Source: an uncultured Myxococcales bacterium (GTDB lineage Bacteria > Myxococcota_A > UBA9042). Taken from it: 64,000 nucleotides of DNA. The notes under the pieces are model-generated. The model saw only the letters and a list, made by a program, of their open reading frames with translations, was not told where the DNA came from and did no database searches. This document shows, piece by piece, positions 36,642-45,122 of this stretch. The stretch covers positions 1 through 64,000 of the forward strand of contig CAIMEY010000073.1 in assembly GCA_903840165.1 (NCBI GenBank). Direction: 5' to 3'. The first letter of the stretch is position 1. Every line of letters begins with the position of its first letter. Made by a program: the position numbers and the translations under genes.

Positions 36642-37805
36642 ATGGATTGGAACCACGCGCATTTCAATACAAAAGCCATCCACGCTGGTCAGGACCCGGA
36701 GAAATTGACCGGGGCTGTGGTCGTGCCGATTTACCAAACTTCGACCTATGCCCAGCCATCGCCGGGGCAGCACCTCGGGTATGAGTACACGCGCACGTCG
36801 AATCCGACGCGGGATGCCCTGCAAACCTGCTTGGCGGCTTTGGAAAATGGCGCACGCGGCATGGCCTTCTCTTCGGGCTTGGCCGCGACCCATAGCGTTT
36901 TGGCGCTGCTCGATGCGGGCGACCATGTCGTGGCCATGGACGACATGTACGGCGGCACCTTCCGCCAGTTCGACAAGGTGTGGCGGCGTCACGGTATGAA
37001 CTTTAGTTACGTGGACTTGCGTGATGCCGCGGCCTTCGAGGCGGCGTGCACCGCCAAGACCAAGTTGCTGTGGCTCGAAACGCCAACGAATCCGATGCTC
37101 AAGCTGGTCGATATTGCCGATCTCTGCGAGCGGGCGCACAAGCGTGGCGTGCTGGTGGCAGTCGATAATACCTTTGCGACCCCATACTTGCAGCGTCCCC
37201 TGGACCTCGGTGCCGACTTGGTGGTGCACTCTACCACCAAGTACCTAGGTGGCCACAGCGATGTCGTAGGCGGCGCGGTCATCGCCAAGACCGCTGAACT
37301 AGCAGCGCGCGTTGCGTTTTTGCAAAATGCCAATGGGGGAACGCCGGGCCCCTTTGACTCTTGGCTGACCCTGCGCGGCATCAAGACCTTGGGCGTGCGC
37401 ATGGAGCGGCATTGTCTGAATGCAACAACCCTCGCGGAATGGTTGAGCAAACACCCTCGGGTCAAGACGGTCATCTACCCCGGTCTGCCGAGTCACCCCC
37501 AGCACGATCTGGCGCGCAAGCAAATGCGCGGCGGTGGCGGCATGATCACGGCGGTGCTCGACGGCACGGTGGAGAACGCCAAGAAGTTCCTCAGCGCCAC
37601 GCGCGTGTTCACGCTGGCTGAATCCTTAGGCGGTGTCGAGAGTTTGATCGAGCACCCGGCGATCATGACCCACGCTTCGATTCCCCCGGATCGGCGCAAG
37701 GCCATTGGCATTGACGACGGCCTGTGCCGGCTTTCGGTCGGCATTGAACACATCGACGACCTAGTCGATGACGTTGACCAAGCCCTTCGCATTGCATTTG
37801 CTTGA
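36642..37805 (+). CDS. Cystathionine gamma-synthase/lyase (Cys/Met metabolism PLP enzyme)
   Basis: The 387-residue enzyme belongs to the Cys/Met metabolism PLP family. Typical motifs are VPIYQTSTYAQ, YEYTRTSNPTRDALQ, FSSGLAATHSVLALL, the PLP lysine in HSTTKYLGGHSDVVGG, and LAESLGGVESLIEHP near the end. Sequence by eye does not separate gamma-synthase (MetB) from gamma-lyase. Pairing with cystathionine beta-synthase 14 bp upstream favours gamma-lyase, which would make cysteine from methionine-derived homocysteine. Confidence 0.92.
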   Translation: MDWNHAHFNTKAIHAGQDPEKLTGAVVVPIYQTSTYAQPSPGQHLGYEYTRTSNPTRDALQTCLAALENGARGMAFSSGLAATHSVLALLDAGDHVVAMDDMYGGTFRQFDKVWRRHGMNFSYVDLRDAAAFEAACTAKTKLLWLETPTNPMLKLVDIADLCERAHKRGVLVAVDNTFATPYLQRPLDLGADLVVHSTTKYLGGHSDVVGGAVIAKTAELAARVAFLQNANGGTPGPFDSWLTLRGIKTLGVRMERHCLNATTLAEWLSKHPRVKTVIYPGLPSHPQHDLARKQMRGGGGMITAVLDGTVENAKKFLSATRVFTLAESLGGVESLIEHPAIMTHASIPPDRRKAIGIDDGLCRLSVGIEHIDDLVDDVDQALRIAFA

Positions 37806-38127
37806 TTTTTCAGACTTTTTCACTATTTCGTCAAAAAATACAATTCTTCCTAGATCCATTTGCATCGCCCCGCGTCCCTATTTCTGTCAGCGCGGCGTCC
37901 TACGGTAGGAAGCCGGGGCAGAGCCCTTCACGCGCGGCAGTTGGGGCATCTTGACTCACCTGCCCGCGGAATCTAGCATCGTCCGCCGGTCGTGTGCCTT
38001 GGGCGCGCGGTAGACCGGTACGGCGTGCCGAAAAAGGCCGCTCAGCGACACCAGGCCTGCGGGCCGGGTGCCCAGAGACTGGCAGAAAAGACCAAGGATT
38101 TTCAGCCCAAAGTGGGCAGGTGGCACC
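37806..38127. other. Intergenic region with T-rich stretch and promoter
   Basis: Right after the lyase stop the sequence becomes unusually AT-rich for this window (about 37806-37855, several T-tracts), with no convincing hairpin. The rest holds the promoter listed at 37951 and no gene. Confidence 0.5.
37951..37979 (+). promoter_or_regulatory. Sigma-70-like promoter for the AgmX/PglI gene
   Basis: TTGACT at 37951-37956 and TAGCAT at 37974-37979 are separated by 17 bp and lie about 150 bp before the ATG at 38128. It is a consensus match only. Confidence 0.4.
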
Positions 38128-39864
38128 ATGACTGGCGCAAGTATCATCGCGATCATCGGCGGACTGTTCGCCCTGCTCGGACCCATGATTCTCCCCTTCA
38201 TCACCGTCGATGAAGACGAAGTGGCGTTGCGCAGCTTTCACGTCTGGACCGGCCAGGCCTCCCTGGTGCTCGCCCTGGCGGTCATCCTGATTGGCGCCTA
38301 CGTCCTGAAAAAGCGCGTCCGAAAGGCTGGTTGGGGCATCAGCGTCCTGTCGTTGGTGCAGATTGGCCTGATGGCCCTCACCTACAGCAAGGTGTGGACC
38401 GTGGTGCCTTGCGCCAGCCTCAAGCTGGGCCTGTGCGATCCGAGCGGCGGTCTCATCGATCAAAGCTTGGTTACCCTGGATTGGGGCTTGGCGTTTGTGA
38501 TTTTGGCCTCGGTCGTGACCTTCTTTGCCGGCCTGCTGTGCGTCACGGCGCACGCGGAGTTCAAGAAAGAAGAACGGTTCCTGCGCGTGATGCTGACGTG
38601 GAATGACGAAATCGTCTTTGAGCGCGTGTTCTTCCAGGCCCAGCCGGTCACGATCGGCGAAGCAGATGAGAACGTCTTCCAGCTCGCAGCCGGTGGCCTA
38701 GCCAAGCACGTATTGTTTAAACCGCTAGCAGACGATCGTTATACCCTTGATATTCCAAAGGGAATCACGGGCACTGTCCAAATCGATGGCGTCGAGAAGG
38801 ATGCCGACAAGCTCGGATCGGTCGAATTCAAGCGCAACGACGCTGGCTCGCTGTCCTTCGACAACGGCGTGGATCTGAAATTCCTCTATACCGGTGCGGA
38901 GTCTGGCCTTCTGCTGGGCCGCTCCAACCGCGACGTCGGCTTGGCCGTGTCCTTTGCAGGCGTGGCTGCGGTGCTGCTTGTGGTGCTGGTGTCGATGATC
39001 GGCAACCTCAACGCTTTCCGTAAGAAGGAAGCCGACGAGCAGCTGGAAGCCAAGAACAAAGAACTGATTGAAATTGCCTTGGAAGATCAGATTCCGCAGC
39101 CTGAGGAGAAGCCCGAAGGCCAGGATGAAGAGAAGACGGCCAAGAAGGCCGGCGGTGAAGAAGGCAAGTTCGGCGATCCGGACAAGGAAAAGCAGAGCAA
39201 AGTGCCGAAGATGGAAGGCAAGCTGACCGACAAGATCGACGTCAAGAACTTGGGTATCGCCAAAGTCCTCGGTGGCGTTCAGGCCCAGCAAGGTGCCCTA
39301 GGCCAGATCATGGCGGGTGATACCGGCGCGTTGAACAGCAAGATGGCTGTGGCGATGAACGGCGATGGCTCGGAACTGGTCATCGGCGCTGGCTCCGGCG
39401 GCATGGGCTTCCGCGGTACCGGATCGGGCGGCGGCGGCGACGGTTTGGGCCGTATCCACGGCCTAGGCAATATCGATACCGGCGCGGGCACGGGTCGCAA
39501 CGCCAATATCGGCATCGGCCGTAAATCTACCAAGAAAGTTGCGAAGTTGAACATTGCTCAGGGTTCGTCCACCGGCGGCTGCGACAAGGGCGACATCTCC
39601 AAGAACGTCCGTGCGCGCGCTGCAAGTTTGCGTGCGTGCTACGAAACCCAGTTGATGAACAAGCCAGATTTGGCCGGCAAGCTGACGCTGCAATGGACGA
39701 TCACGGGGGACGGCTCAGTCAATGGCCAGAAGACCGTGGACGATTCCTTGAAGAACAACGCCGTTTCGGACTGCGTGCTGCGTGCCATCTCGCACGTCAA
39801 GTTTGCCAAGCCGGAAGCGGGCATCTGTGTGATTCAATGGCCGTTCGTGTTCAACCCAGGTTGA
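38128..39864 (+). CDS. AgmX/PglI C-terminal-domain membrane protein
   Basis: The 578-residue protein starts at ATG 38128, with AGGTGG upstream. Four hydrophobic helices fill the first 150 residues. They are followed by an FHA-like or related beta domain (FQAQPVTIGEADENVFQLAA), a fifth helix near residue 275 (VSFAGVAAVLLVVLVSMIG), a charged linker, Gly-rich stretches, and a final domain of about 90 residues. That domain (VRARAASLRACYETQL, GKLTLQWTITGDGSV, CVLRAISHVKFA) fits the AgmX/PglI C-terminal family, a TonB-like periplasmic domain known from Myxococcus gliding-motility proteins. A role in spanning the envelope is inferred. No other gliding gene is next to it. A hairpin terminator follows. 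Confidence 0.82.
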   Translation: MTGASIIAIIGGLFALLGPMILPFITVDEDEVALRSFHVWTGQASLVLALAVILIGAYVLKKRVRKAGWGISVLSLVQIGLMALTYSKVWTVVPCASLKLGLCDPSGGLIDQSLVTLDWGLAFVILASVVTFFAGLLCVTAHAEFKKEERFLRVMLTWNDEIVFERVFFQAQPVTIGEADENVFQLAAGGLAKHVLFKPLADDRYTLDIPKGITGTVQIDGVEKDADKLGSVEFKRNDAGSLSFDNGVDLKFLYTGAESGLLLGRSNRDVGLAVSFAGVAAVLLVVLVSMIGNLNAFRKKEADEQLEAKNKELIEIALEDQIPQPEEKPEGQDEEKTAKKAGGEEGKFGDPDKEKQSKVPKMEGKLTDKIDVKNLGIAKVLGGVQAQQGALGQIMAGDTGALNSKMAVAMNGDGSELVIGAGSGGMGFRGTGSGGGGDGLGRIHGLGNIDTGAGTGRNANIGIGRKSTKKVAKLNIAQGSSTGGCDKGDISKNVRARAASLRACYETQLMNKPDLAGKLTLQWTITGDGSVNGQKTVDDSLKNNAVSDCVLRAISHVKFAKPEAGICVIQWPFVFNPG

Positions 39865-39925
39865 TCGCGGTACTAGGCGGCGAGGCTTGGGGTCGCTGAG
39901 TGGACATGACGTAAGGTGATTCGCC

Positions 39926-39966
39926 GTGGGGTCAGATGCGCAAGTGTCTGGCCCCACAGTCGTTTT
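39926..39966 (+). terminator. Rho-independent terminator after the AgmX/PglI gene
   Basis: GTGGGGTCAGA (39926-39936) pairs with TCTGGCCCCAC (39947-39957) as an 11-bp stem with one G-T pair and a 10-nt loop, followed by GTCGTTTT. It may also serve the converging Fur-family gene. Confidence 0.7.
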
Positions 39967-40003
39967 GCACGCTGTCGTTTTGCACGCTGTCGCTTTGCAC
40001 GCT
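39959..40003 (+). repeat. Three copies of a 15-bp tandem repeat
   Basis: GTCGTTTTGCACGCT occurs twice exactly and once with one change (GTCGCTTTGCACGCT). The array starts inside the T-run of the terminator hairpin. No gene covers it. Confidence 0.85.
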
Positions 40004-40123
40004 GGCGTTGGGACGTCACGCCACCGAACGGCCGGAGCCGAGCCGGCGCAAAGGCGGGCGAGCCCAGTTGCCTGACTTGGGCCCAACACGGGCCCGATCA
40101 ATGCAGCTGATGTTCTTGAAATG

Positions 40124-40714
40124 CTAAAGAGAAGTTGACTGGCAGCGCGGGCAAAGTCCGTACAGGTCCATGCGGTGCGACGTCAAGACAAAGCCATGGC
40201 TCGCTGCGATCTGGCGCTGCAGGGCCTCAATGGCGTCATTCTCAAACTCGACAATGCAGCGACAGCGCGTGCAAATCATGTGGTCGTGGTGCTCGGCCTC
40301 AGCGACATGGGCCTCGTAACGCGCTGTTCCATCATGAAATTTCGAGCAACTGACCAGCCCGTACCGCTCCAGCAACTTCAGGGTGCGCCAAACGGTCGCG
40401 TAACCGATGCTGTCGTCGCGCTCGCGCACGGTGCGGTACAGTTCGTCGACATTGAAATGACGATTGCCAAAGACGGCATCGACCACCAAAAGGCGTTGCG
40501 GTGTAACGCGTTGCCGATCTGCCCCGACCCTTTTGACAAAGAGGGCTCGCCAGTCCAGCAGGTCAGCACCGCCGATCTTAGCAGGTTCAACCTTGTCCGC
40601 CGGTGGAGCCGCGCGAAGAGGGGCGGCAGCAGAAATTACCTTAGAATCATGCAGTTCGACCCTGGTGGCGCGCGGTACTGTCACGACAACTCCTGCCGTT
40701 TGGCTGGCGCTCAT
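40124..40714 (-). CDS. Fur-family metal/peroxide-responsive regulator
   Basis: The 196-residue protein has the winged-helix DNA-binding domain of Fur (VTPQRLLVVDAVFGNRHFNV, SIGYATVWRTLKLLERYGLV), the metal-site stretch HHDHMICTRC, and a second CxxC (CPRC) that would hold structural zinc. The first 55 residues, rich in Ala/Pro/Val, are not part of the family and may be disordered or reflect a start chosen too far upstream. Fur, Zur and PerR cannot be told apart by eye. The feoAB genes 1.6 kb away with a Fur-box-like site fit Fur. Confidence 0.9.
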   Translation of the reverse strand: MSASQTAGVVVTVPRATRVELHDSKVISAAAPLRAAPPADKVEPAKIGGADLLDWRALFVKRVGADRQRVTPQRLLVVDAVFGNRHFNVDELYRTVRERDDSIGYATVWRTLKLLERYGLVSCSKFHDGTARYEAHVAEAEHHDHMICTRCRCIVEFENDAIEALQRQIAASHGFVLTSHRMDLYGLCPRCQSTSL

Positions 40715-41152
40715 CAACCCATGCCTGAGGCAGTGCGAGTCTGGCTCAATGGCACGAACAGGGCAAGTACGCCACCGGTAAGCCTTTCAATCCATGAGGC
40801 AACGCTCACCCAAAGACCCAGGAGTAAGCTGCTGCCGGTGCCACGCGTTGCACTGAGCGCAGGCGCCCAAGGCTAGCCGTTCCTTGTGCGCTGCCGCCAA
40901 TCCTGGTAACAGGGGGAGATTCCGCACGGCATGGCGGAGGCGCACTGGGCGCTGGCCGAGGGAATTGCGAGGGATGCCGCCCTCAAGCGCCTGCAATGGC
41001 GTCATTCACCTAAGGAATCGGTCGGAGCCCCGGCCGATTGGTGACCGCGAGAGGCCGGTTCGACCGGTCTGTGCCGCGACGCGTGTCGACGATCGAACAC
41101 GGCTAGGCACAACAGTGGTTGCCACAAAAGTGGGCATAATTGCGAGGAAATC
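40715..41152. other. Intergenic region between the Fur-family and coiled-coil genes
   Basis: These 438 bp lie between divergent genes. ATGGCACGAACAGGGCA at 40749-40765 (plus strand) has TGGCACGA and a correctly spaced GCA but lacks TT of the sigma-54 -12 element, and it is far from the plus-strand gene. CATAAT at 41135-41140 may be a -10. No gene is supported. Confidence 0.35.
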
Positions 41153-42187
41153 ATGGAATCAACGAGCCTTGTTCTGATTGCTGCTGCCTGTGGCGGCGCG
41201 GCGATCTACTTCTGGACCCTGGTGGGCAAACTCAACGATCAGCTCAACAAGCGAGGTGAGCAAGCCGGGCGCGCCGAAGCCGAAGCCGCCAAGGCCAATG
41301 AGCGGGCGGAGACACTACGCAAACGCCTGGAAAAGGCTGGAGAATCCACCGCCAAGGAGGACAAGGGTGGTAAGGAGCTGCAAAGCCGACTGACTGAGTC
41401 CAAGGAAGAGTTGCAGAAGGTGCGGGCGGCCCTCAAGCGCAGCGAAGCACAGAGTGACGAAGCTGCGCTGAAACTGCGCAAGACGGAACAGCAAATTGAA
41501 GAGCTTCAGGGCATGTTGGCGATTCGCAAGCCCCTCGCTGTGGTAGCACCGGTGGTCGTGGCCGCGCCAAGCCCGGTGGTGGAAGCTGCGGTGCCCCGAG
41601 AAGAAGACCCCAAATACGCTTTACGTCGTGAGGAGTTGCGTGCAGAGCGCGAGGCCCGCGACTTGGAACGGGACAAACTGAATCAGGAGCGCGAAGCGGC
41701 CCGGTCCGAGCGAGACACGGCCAAGCTGAAGGAATGGGCCGAGAAACTCAAGAACGATCGGGACCATTGGCGGGATCAGGCTTTGCGCCGTGAACATGAA
41801 GTGCGGCTTTTGCTACGAAAAGTCGAGCATAATCGCAGGGCTTGGCTAGTCACCAATGCGATGCTCGATCTGGCCGATGAGGACCTGTACCGCCTGCGCC
41901 ACGGCCGCGAGTTGCCGGAGCATGAGCCCAACCGCGCCGTGAAGTCGGGCGTGCAACCGGCAGTTGAGGGCCTTTTTGTGCCCGACGTCGACAGCGTGTC
42001 GCGCAAAGCCCGTGAAGCGTATGCCCAGATGAATGCTGAGCAAAGGGCTGCCATTCACGCTGAGGATGCCCTCAACGCCGCCCCAGCAGCAGTGACCACG
42101 GCTCCGGTCGTCGCCGAAGTCGCGCCTGCCATCGAAGCCCCTGCCGCCCAAGCAGTTGCCACCGAAGCGCCGGCCACTGAGGCTTGA
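41153..42187 (+). CDS. Membrane-anchored coiled-coil protein
   Basis: The 344-residue product starts after GAGGAAATC. One hydrophobic segment (residues about 5-25, VLIAAACGGAAIYFWTLV) is followed by two long heptad-rich, Glu/Lys/Arg-rich stretches (about 28-125 and 160-240) separated by an Ala/Val/Pro hinge. A short globular-looking part (LVTNAMLDLADEDLYRLR) and an Ala/Pro tail close it. I do not recognise the family. The topology suggests a single-pass membrane scaffold. It is followed by feoA at 95 bp, without evidence of a link. Confidence 0.75.
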   Translation: MESTSLVLIAAACGGAAIYFWTLVGKLNDQLNKRGEQAGRAEAEAAKANERAETLRKRLEKAGESTAKEDKGGKELQSRLTESKEELQKVRAALKRSEAQSDEAALKLRKTEQQIEELQGMLAIRKPLAVVAPVVVAAPSPVVEAAVPREEDPKYALRREELRAEREARDLERDKLNQEREAARSERDTAKLKEWAEKLKNDRDHWRDQALRREHEVRLLLRKVEHNRRAWLVTNAMLDLADEDLYRLRHGRELPEHEPNRAVKSGVQPAVEGLFVPDVDSVSRKAREAYAQMNAEQRAAIHAEDALNAAPAAVTTAPVVAEVAPAIEAPAAQAVATEAPATEA

Positions 42188-42212
42188 GCCCCGCAGGCTG
42201 GCGCCGCTTGGT

Positions 42213-42231
42213 GAAAACGGTTATCATCTGC
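42213..42231 (+). promoter_or_regulatory. Candidate Fur box upstream of feoA
   Basis: GAAAACGGTTATCATCTGC matches the 19-bp Fur box GATAATGATAATCATTATC at 12 of 19 positions, including TxATCAT in the centre. It lies 51 bp before the feoA ATG. Confidence 0.4.
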
Positions 42232-42281
42232 AACCGGAGCTGCGGCCCAACGGCTGTGAGCAGTTCGGCAACCGGAAGGCG

Positions 42282-42587
42282 ATGGCGCACGATGTCAATA
42301 TCAAAGCAATTGCAGTGCTGGACAGCGTGTTGACCGCTCCCGTCTGCACCAGTTTGGCGGATTTGCCGCCGGGGCGAAGCGGGGCTGTCCACGATGTTCG
42401 GGTGCGTAATGCCCTTGGTGATCGCCTAGTTGAGCTGGGATTCACCGTGGGCGCGCCCGTGCGGATGTTGAGGCGGGCTCCCTTTGGCGGTCCAGTTCAG
42501 GTGCAAATTCGGGATTTTGTCCTGTCGTTGCGCCGCTCTGAAGCCCGCCAAATCCAAGTGGATGTCCAAGGGGAGCCGGAGACATGA
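42282..42587 (+). CDS. feoA: Ferrous iron transport protein FeoA
   Basis: FeoA is a small SH3-like cytoplasmic partner of the FeoB iron channel. The 101-residue product starts at ATG 42282 after GGAAGG; the frame is open upstream to 42156 but the extension overlaps the previous gene and is not FeoA-like. The core shows SLADLPPGRSGAVHDVR, DRLVELGFTVGAPVRMLRRAPFGGPVQVQI and the ending LSLRRSEARQIQV, the usual FeoA pattern. About 20 residues precede the core, slightly longer than typical. Confidence 0.9.
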   Translation: MAHDVNIKAIAVLDSVLTAPVCTSLADLPPGRSGAVHDVRVRNALGDRLVELGFTVGAPVRMLRRAPFGGPVQVQIRDFVLSLRRSEARQIQVDVQGEPET

Positions 42588-42695
42588 GGCTCGGTCAACC
42601 CCGCGATTTTCCAACAGAATCCGTCTTATTTTCGCGGCATAAGCCTTGTCATGCGCGCCCGCCAGGGTCGTGCAACCAGCAGGCGGGCTGAACGG

Positions 42696-44855
42696 ATGCG
42701 CAATATCGCCTTAGCGGGCAATCCGAACACGGGAAAGACGACGCTTTTCAACGTCTTGACTGGAGCGCGCGCCCACGTTGGCAATTATCCAGGGATTACC
42801 GTCGAGCGCCACGAAGGGGTCCACGTCTGCGGCGACGGCCAGCGCTGGCAGCTGCACGATCTGCCTGGAAGTTATAGCCTTTCTGCCCATAGTCCTGAAG
42901 AAGAGATCGCCCACCATGCCCTGACGGGGCGGACCGTGCAGGGGGCGATGGACTTGGCAATTGTGGTGCTCGACGCCAGCAACCTGGCGAGGAATCTGTT
43001 TTTACTGTTGCAAGTCGCCGAGTTGGGCATACCGGTCGTCGGCGCACTCAACATGATCGACGCAGCTGAGGCCCTGGGGTTGCAGATTGACGTCCCGCGG
43101 CTGTCGCAGGCCATTGGTTGTCCGCTGGTGCCGATGGTCGCGCGCGCGGGCCGTGGTGTGACAGAACTGGAGCAAGCGGTCGCCCAAGTGCTTGCCAATC
43201 CTGGACAATTTCGAATTGTCGATACCCAGTGGCCGGCGGCCGTTCGTCAAGCGATTGAGGCAGTCAAGCCGACCCTAACCTCTCGATTGCTTTTAGAAAC
43301 AGGCGCTTCAGACGGAGAAGCGCTGTGGTGGCTCGCGGCCAACGCCGACCTGGCCGACGCGCAGGTTCCTGGCTTAGGCCAAACATTACAGGCCCTTGTT
43401 CCTCGTTCGGGCGATGGCCCTGATGTGCGTCGTCAGGCGACTGAGGCGAGGTACGCACGGATCGACTCGTGGATTCAGGCGTACTATCAACGCGCTGTCC
43501 AAAAGAACGGCACACCAAGTGACCGTATTGACCGTGTGGTCCTGCACCCTTGGCTGGGCGCCGTGCTGTTCCTCGGGGCGATGGCGTTGCTATTCCAAGC
43601 CGTGTTTCTCGGCGCGCAACCCGCAATGAACGCAGTGGATTGGCTGATGAGCGCCGTGGCCGATTGGGCCAAGAGCCAGTTGCCGGATTCGCTGCTGCGG
43701 CAGGTCTTGGTGGACGGCGTGCTCGCCGGCGTGGCTGCGACGCTGGTGTTTCTGCCACAGATTCTCATTTTGTTCCTGGGCATCGCAATCCTGGAAGATT
43801 CTGGGTACTTGGCGCGCACTGCCTTTGTGGTCGACCGGTTGATGGCGCGCGTTGGGCTCCCGGGCAAAGCTTTTGTGCCGCTGCTGTCGTCCTTTGCCTG
43901 CGCCGTTCCGGGCATCATGGCCACGCGGACGATGACCGATAAGCGCGACCGGCTGCTGACGATTTTGGTGGCGCCGCTGATGAGCTGTTCGGCGCGCTTG
44001 CCCGTGTATACCCTGGTGACAGCGGCGGTTTTTGCCCACCAAGCGCCGCTTTTTGGCCTTGTGGCGCCGGGCGGTCTGGTAGTCGCTGGCATGTATATCC
44101 TTGGATTTGTTGTCGCTTTGCTGTCAGCCTACGTGCTTAGGCGGACGGCCGTGCGCGGCGGTGGCGCACCCTTGCTACTGGAAATGCCCCCGTGGCGCTG
44201 GCCGCGGCCGGGGAACATCGTCCAGGCGTTGTGGGATCGGGCGCGCGTGTTTGTGGTCCAGACGGGCAGCGTCATTGTCGCCTTATCGGTGGTGCTTTGG
44301 GCCTTGATGTCCTTTCCGAATAATGGGCTAGAGCCAATCGAGAAAGCAAAACTCATTCAAGAGGTTGAGCGATCGACGCTGGCCGATTCGCCACAAAGGG
44401 CCAAAGGACTCCAAGTCGTTGACCAGCGCGATGCCCAGGCTCGGCTCGCCAACAGTGTGGCAGGGCGCTTGGGTAAGCTCGTGGAACCTGTGATTGCGCC
44501 ACTGGGTTTTGATTGGCGGATTGGCATTGGCCTGATCGGCGCATTTGCTGCGCGCGAAGTCTTAGTGCCCACCTTGGGCCAAGTCTACGGGCAAGGTCGC
44601 GCCGATGTGGACGACGTCTATGTCGGCCGCGTTGCCCGCGAACTGGCCGAATCTGGGGGGCTAACTCCGCTCAAAGGCCTGAGTTTGATGGTATTTTTCG
44701 CTATCGCCATGCAATGTTTATCCACTGTCGCGACGATCCGCCGAGAGACCAACTCCTGGTCATGGGCGATCATGGTTCTGGTTTACCTCAATGGTTTAGC
44801 ATGGCTTGCTTCTCTTGCGGTCTACCAAGGCGGAAGAGCCCTGGGCTTTGCCTAG
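42696..44855 (+). CDS. feoB: Ferrous iron transport protein FeoB
   Basis: FeoB moves Fe2+ across the inner membrane. The 719-residue product (ATG 42696; an ATG at 42651 adds 15 basic residues) opens with a GTPase domain. G1 is GNPNTGKTTLFN, G2 NYPGITVE, G3 DLPGSYSL and G4 NMID. The membrane part shows the two Gate motifs (ILIFLGIAILEDSGYLARTAF-like around residue 365 and a later DWRIGIGLIGAFAAREV), plus the conserved PLMSCSARLPVYTL segment. A helical insertion sits between them. It follows feoA by 108 bp and is followed by a small Cys membrane protein. Confidence 0.95.
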   Translation: MRNIALAGNPNTGKTTLFNVLTGARAHVGNYPGITVERHEGVHVCGDGQRWQLHDLPGSYSLSAHSPEEEIAHHALTGRTVQGAMDLAIVVLDASNLARNLFLLLQVAELGIPVVGALNMIDAAEALGLQIDVPRLSQAIGCPLVPMVARAGRGVTELEQAVAQVLANPGQFRIVDTQWPAAVRQAIEAVKPTLTSRLLLETGASDGEALWWLAANADLADAQVPGLGQTLQALVPRSGDGPDVRRQATEARYARIDSWIQAYYQRAVQKNGTPSDRIDRVVLHPWLGAVLFLGAMALLFQAVFLGAQPAMNAVDWLMSAVADWAKSQLPDSLLRQVLVDGVLAGVAATLVFLPQILILFLGIAILEDSGYLARTAFVVDRLMARVGLPGKAFVPLLSSFACAVPGIMATRTMTDKRDRLLTILVAPLMSCSARLPVYTLVTAAVFAHQAPLFGLVAPGGLVVAGMYILGFVVALLSAYVLRRTAVRGGGAPLLLEMPPWRWPRPGNIVQALWDRARVFVVQTGSVIVALSVVLWALMSFPNNGLEPIEKAKLIQEVERSTLADSPQRAKGLQVVDQRDAQARLANSVAGRLGKLVEPVIAPLGFDWRIGIGLIGAFAAREVLVPTLGQVYGQGRADVDDVYVGRVARELAESGGLTPLKGLSLMVFFAIAMQCLSTVATIRRETNSWSWAIMVLVYLNGLAWLASLAVYQGGRALGFA

Positions 44856-44921
44856 GCCACCGAGTCGGCGCAACCGCCGGCGGTGAGCCTAGACCAGCGC
44901 AGCAATTATCCTGGAGCGATC

Positions 44922-45122
44922 ATGGGTTGGGACGCAGTTGCCACGCTAGCGATCGTCGGCGCAGCCGTTGGACTGCTCCTGCGGCAATGGCGTCGACCAG
45001 CAGCTTGCGCCAAGTGCCCGGTAACATTGCGAATTCCCGCAAACCAGACCAAAGGCCCCGCACCTGCTGTCAGGGCCTGCGTGACAGCTAAGCCCATGCG
45101 AAATCTGCGAATTGGCCGCTAG
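44922..45122 (+). CDS. Small Cys-containing membrane protein of the Feo locus
   Basis: The 66-residue product starts at ATG 44922 with GGAG 7 nt upstream. It has one N-terminal helix (residues about 5-20) followed by RRPAACAKCP. This order, a single helix then a Cys-containing tail placed right after feoB, matches the FeoB-associated Cys-rich membrane protein family, although there are only three Cys and the tail is longer than usual. It overlaps the convergent nucleotidyltransferase gene by 4 bp. Confidence 0.6.
   Translation: MGWDAVATLAIVGAAVGLLLRQWRRPAACAKCPVTLRIPANQTKGPAPAVRACVTAKPMRNLRIGR

Noticed and set aside
40749-40765. ATGGCACGAACAGGGCA, sigma-54-like
   Set aside because: The -12 element lacks TT and it lies about 390 bp from the nearest plus-strand gene.
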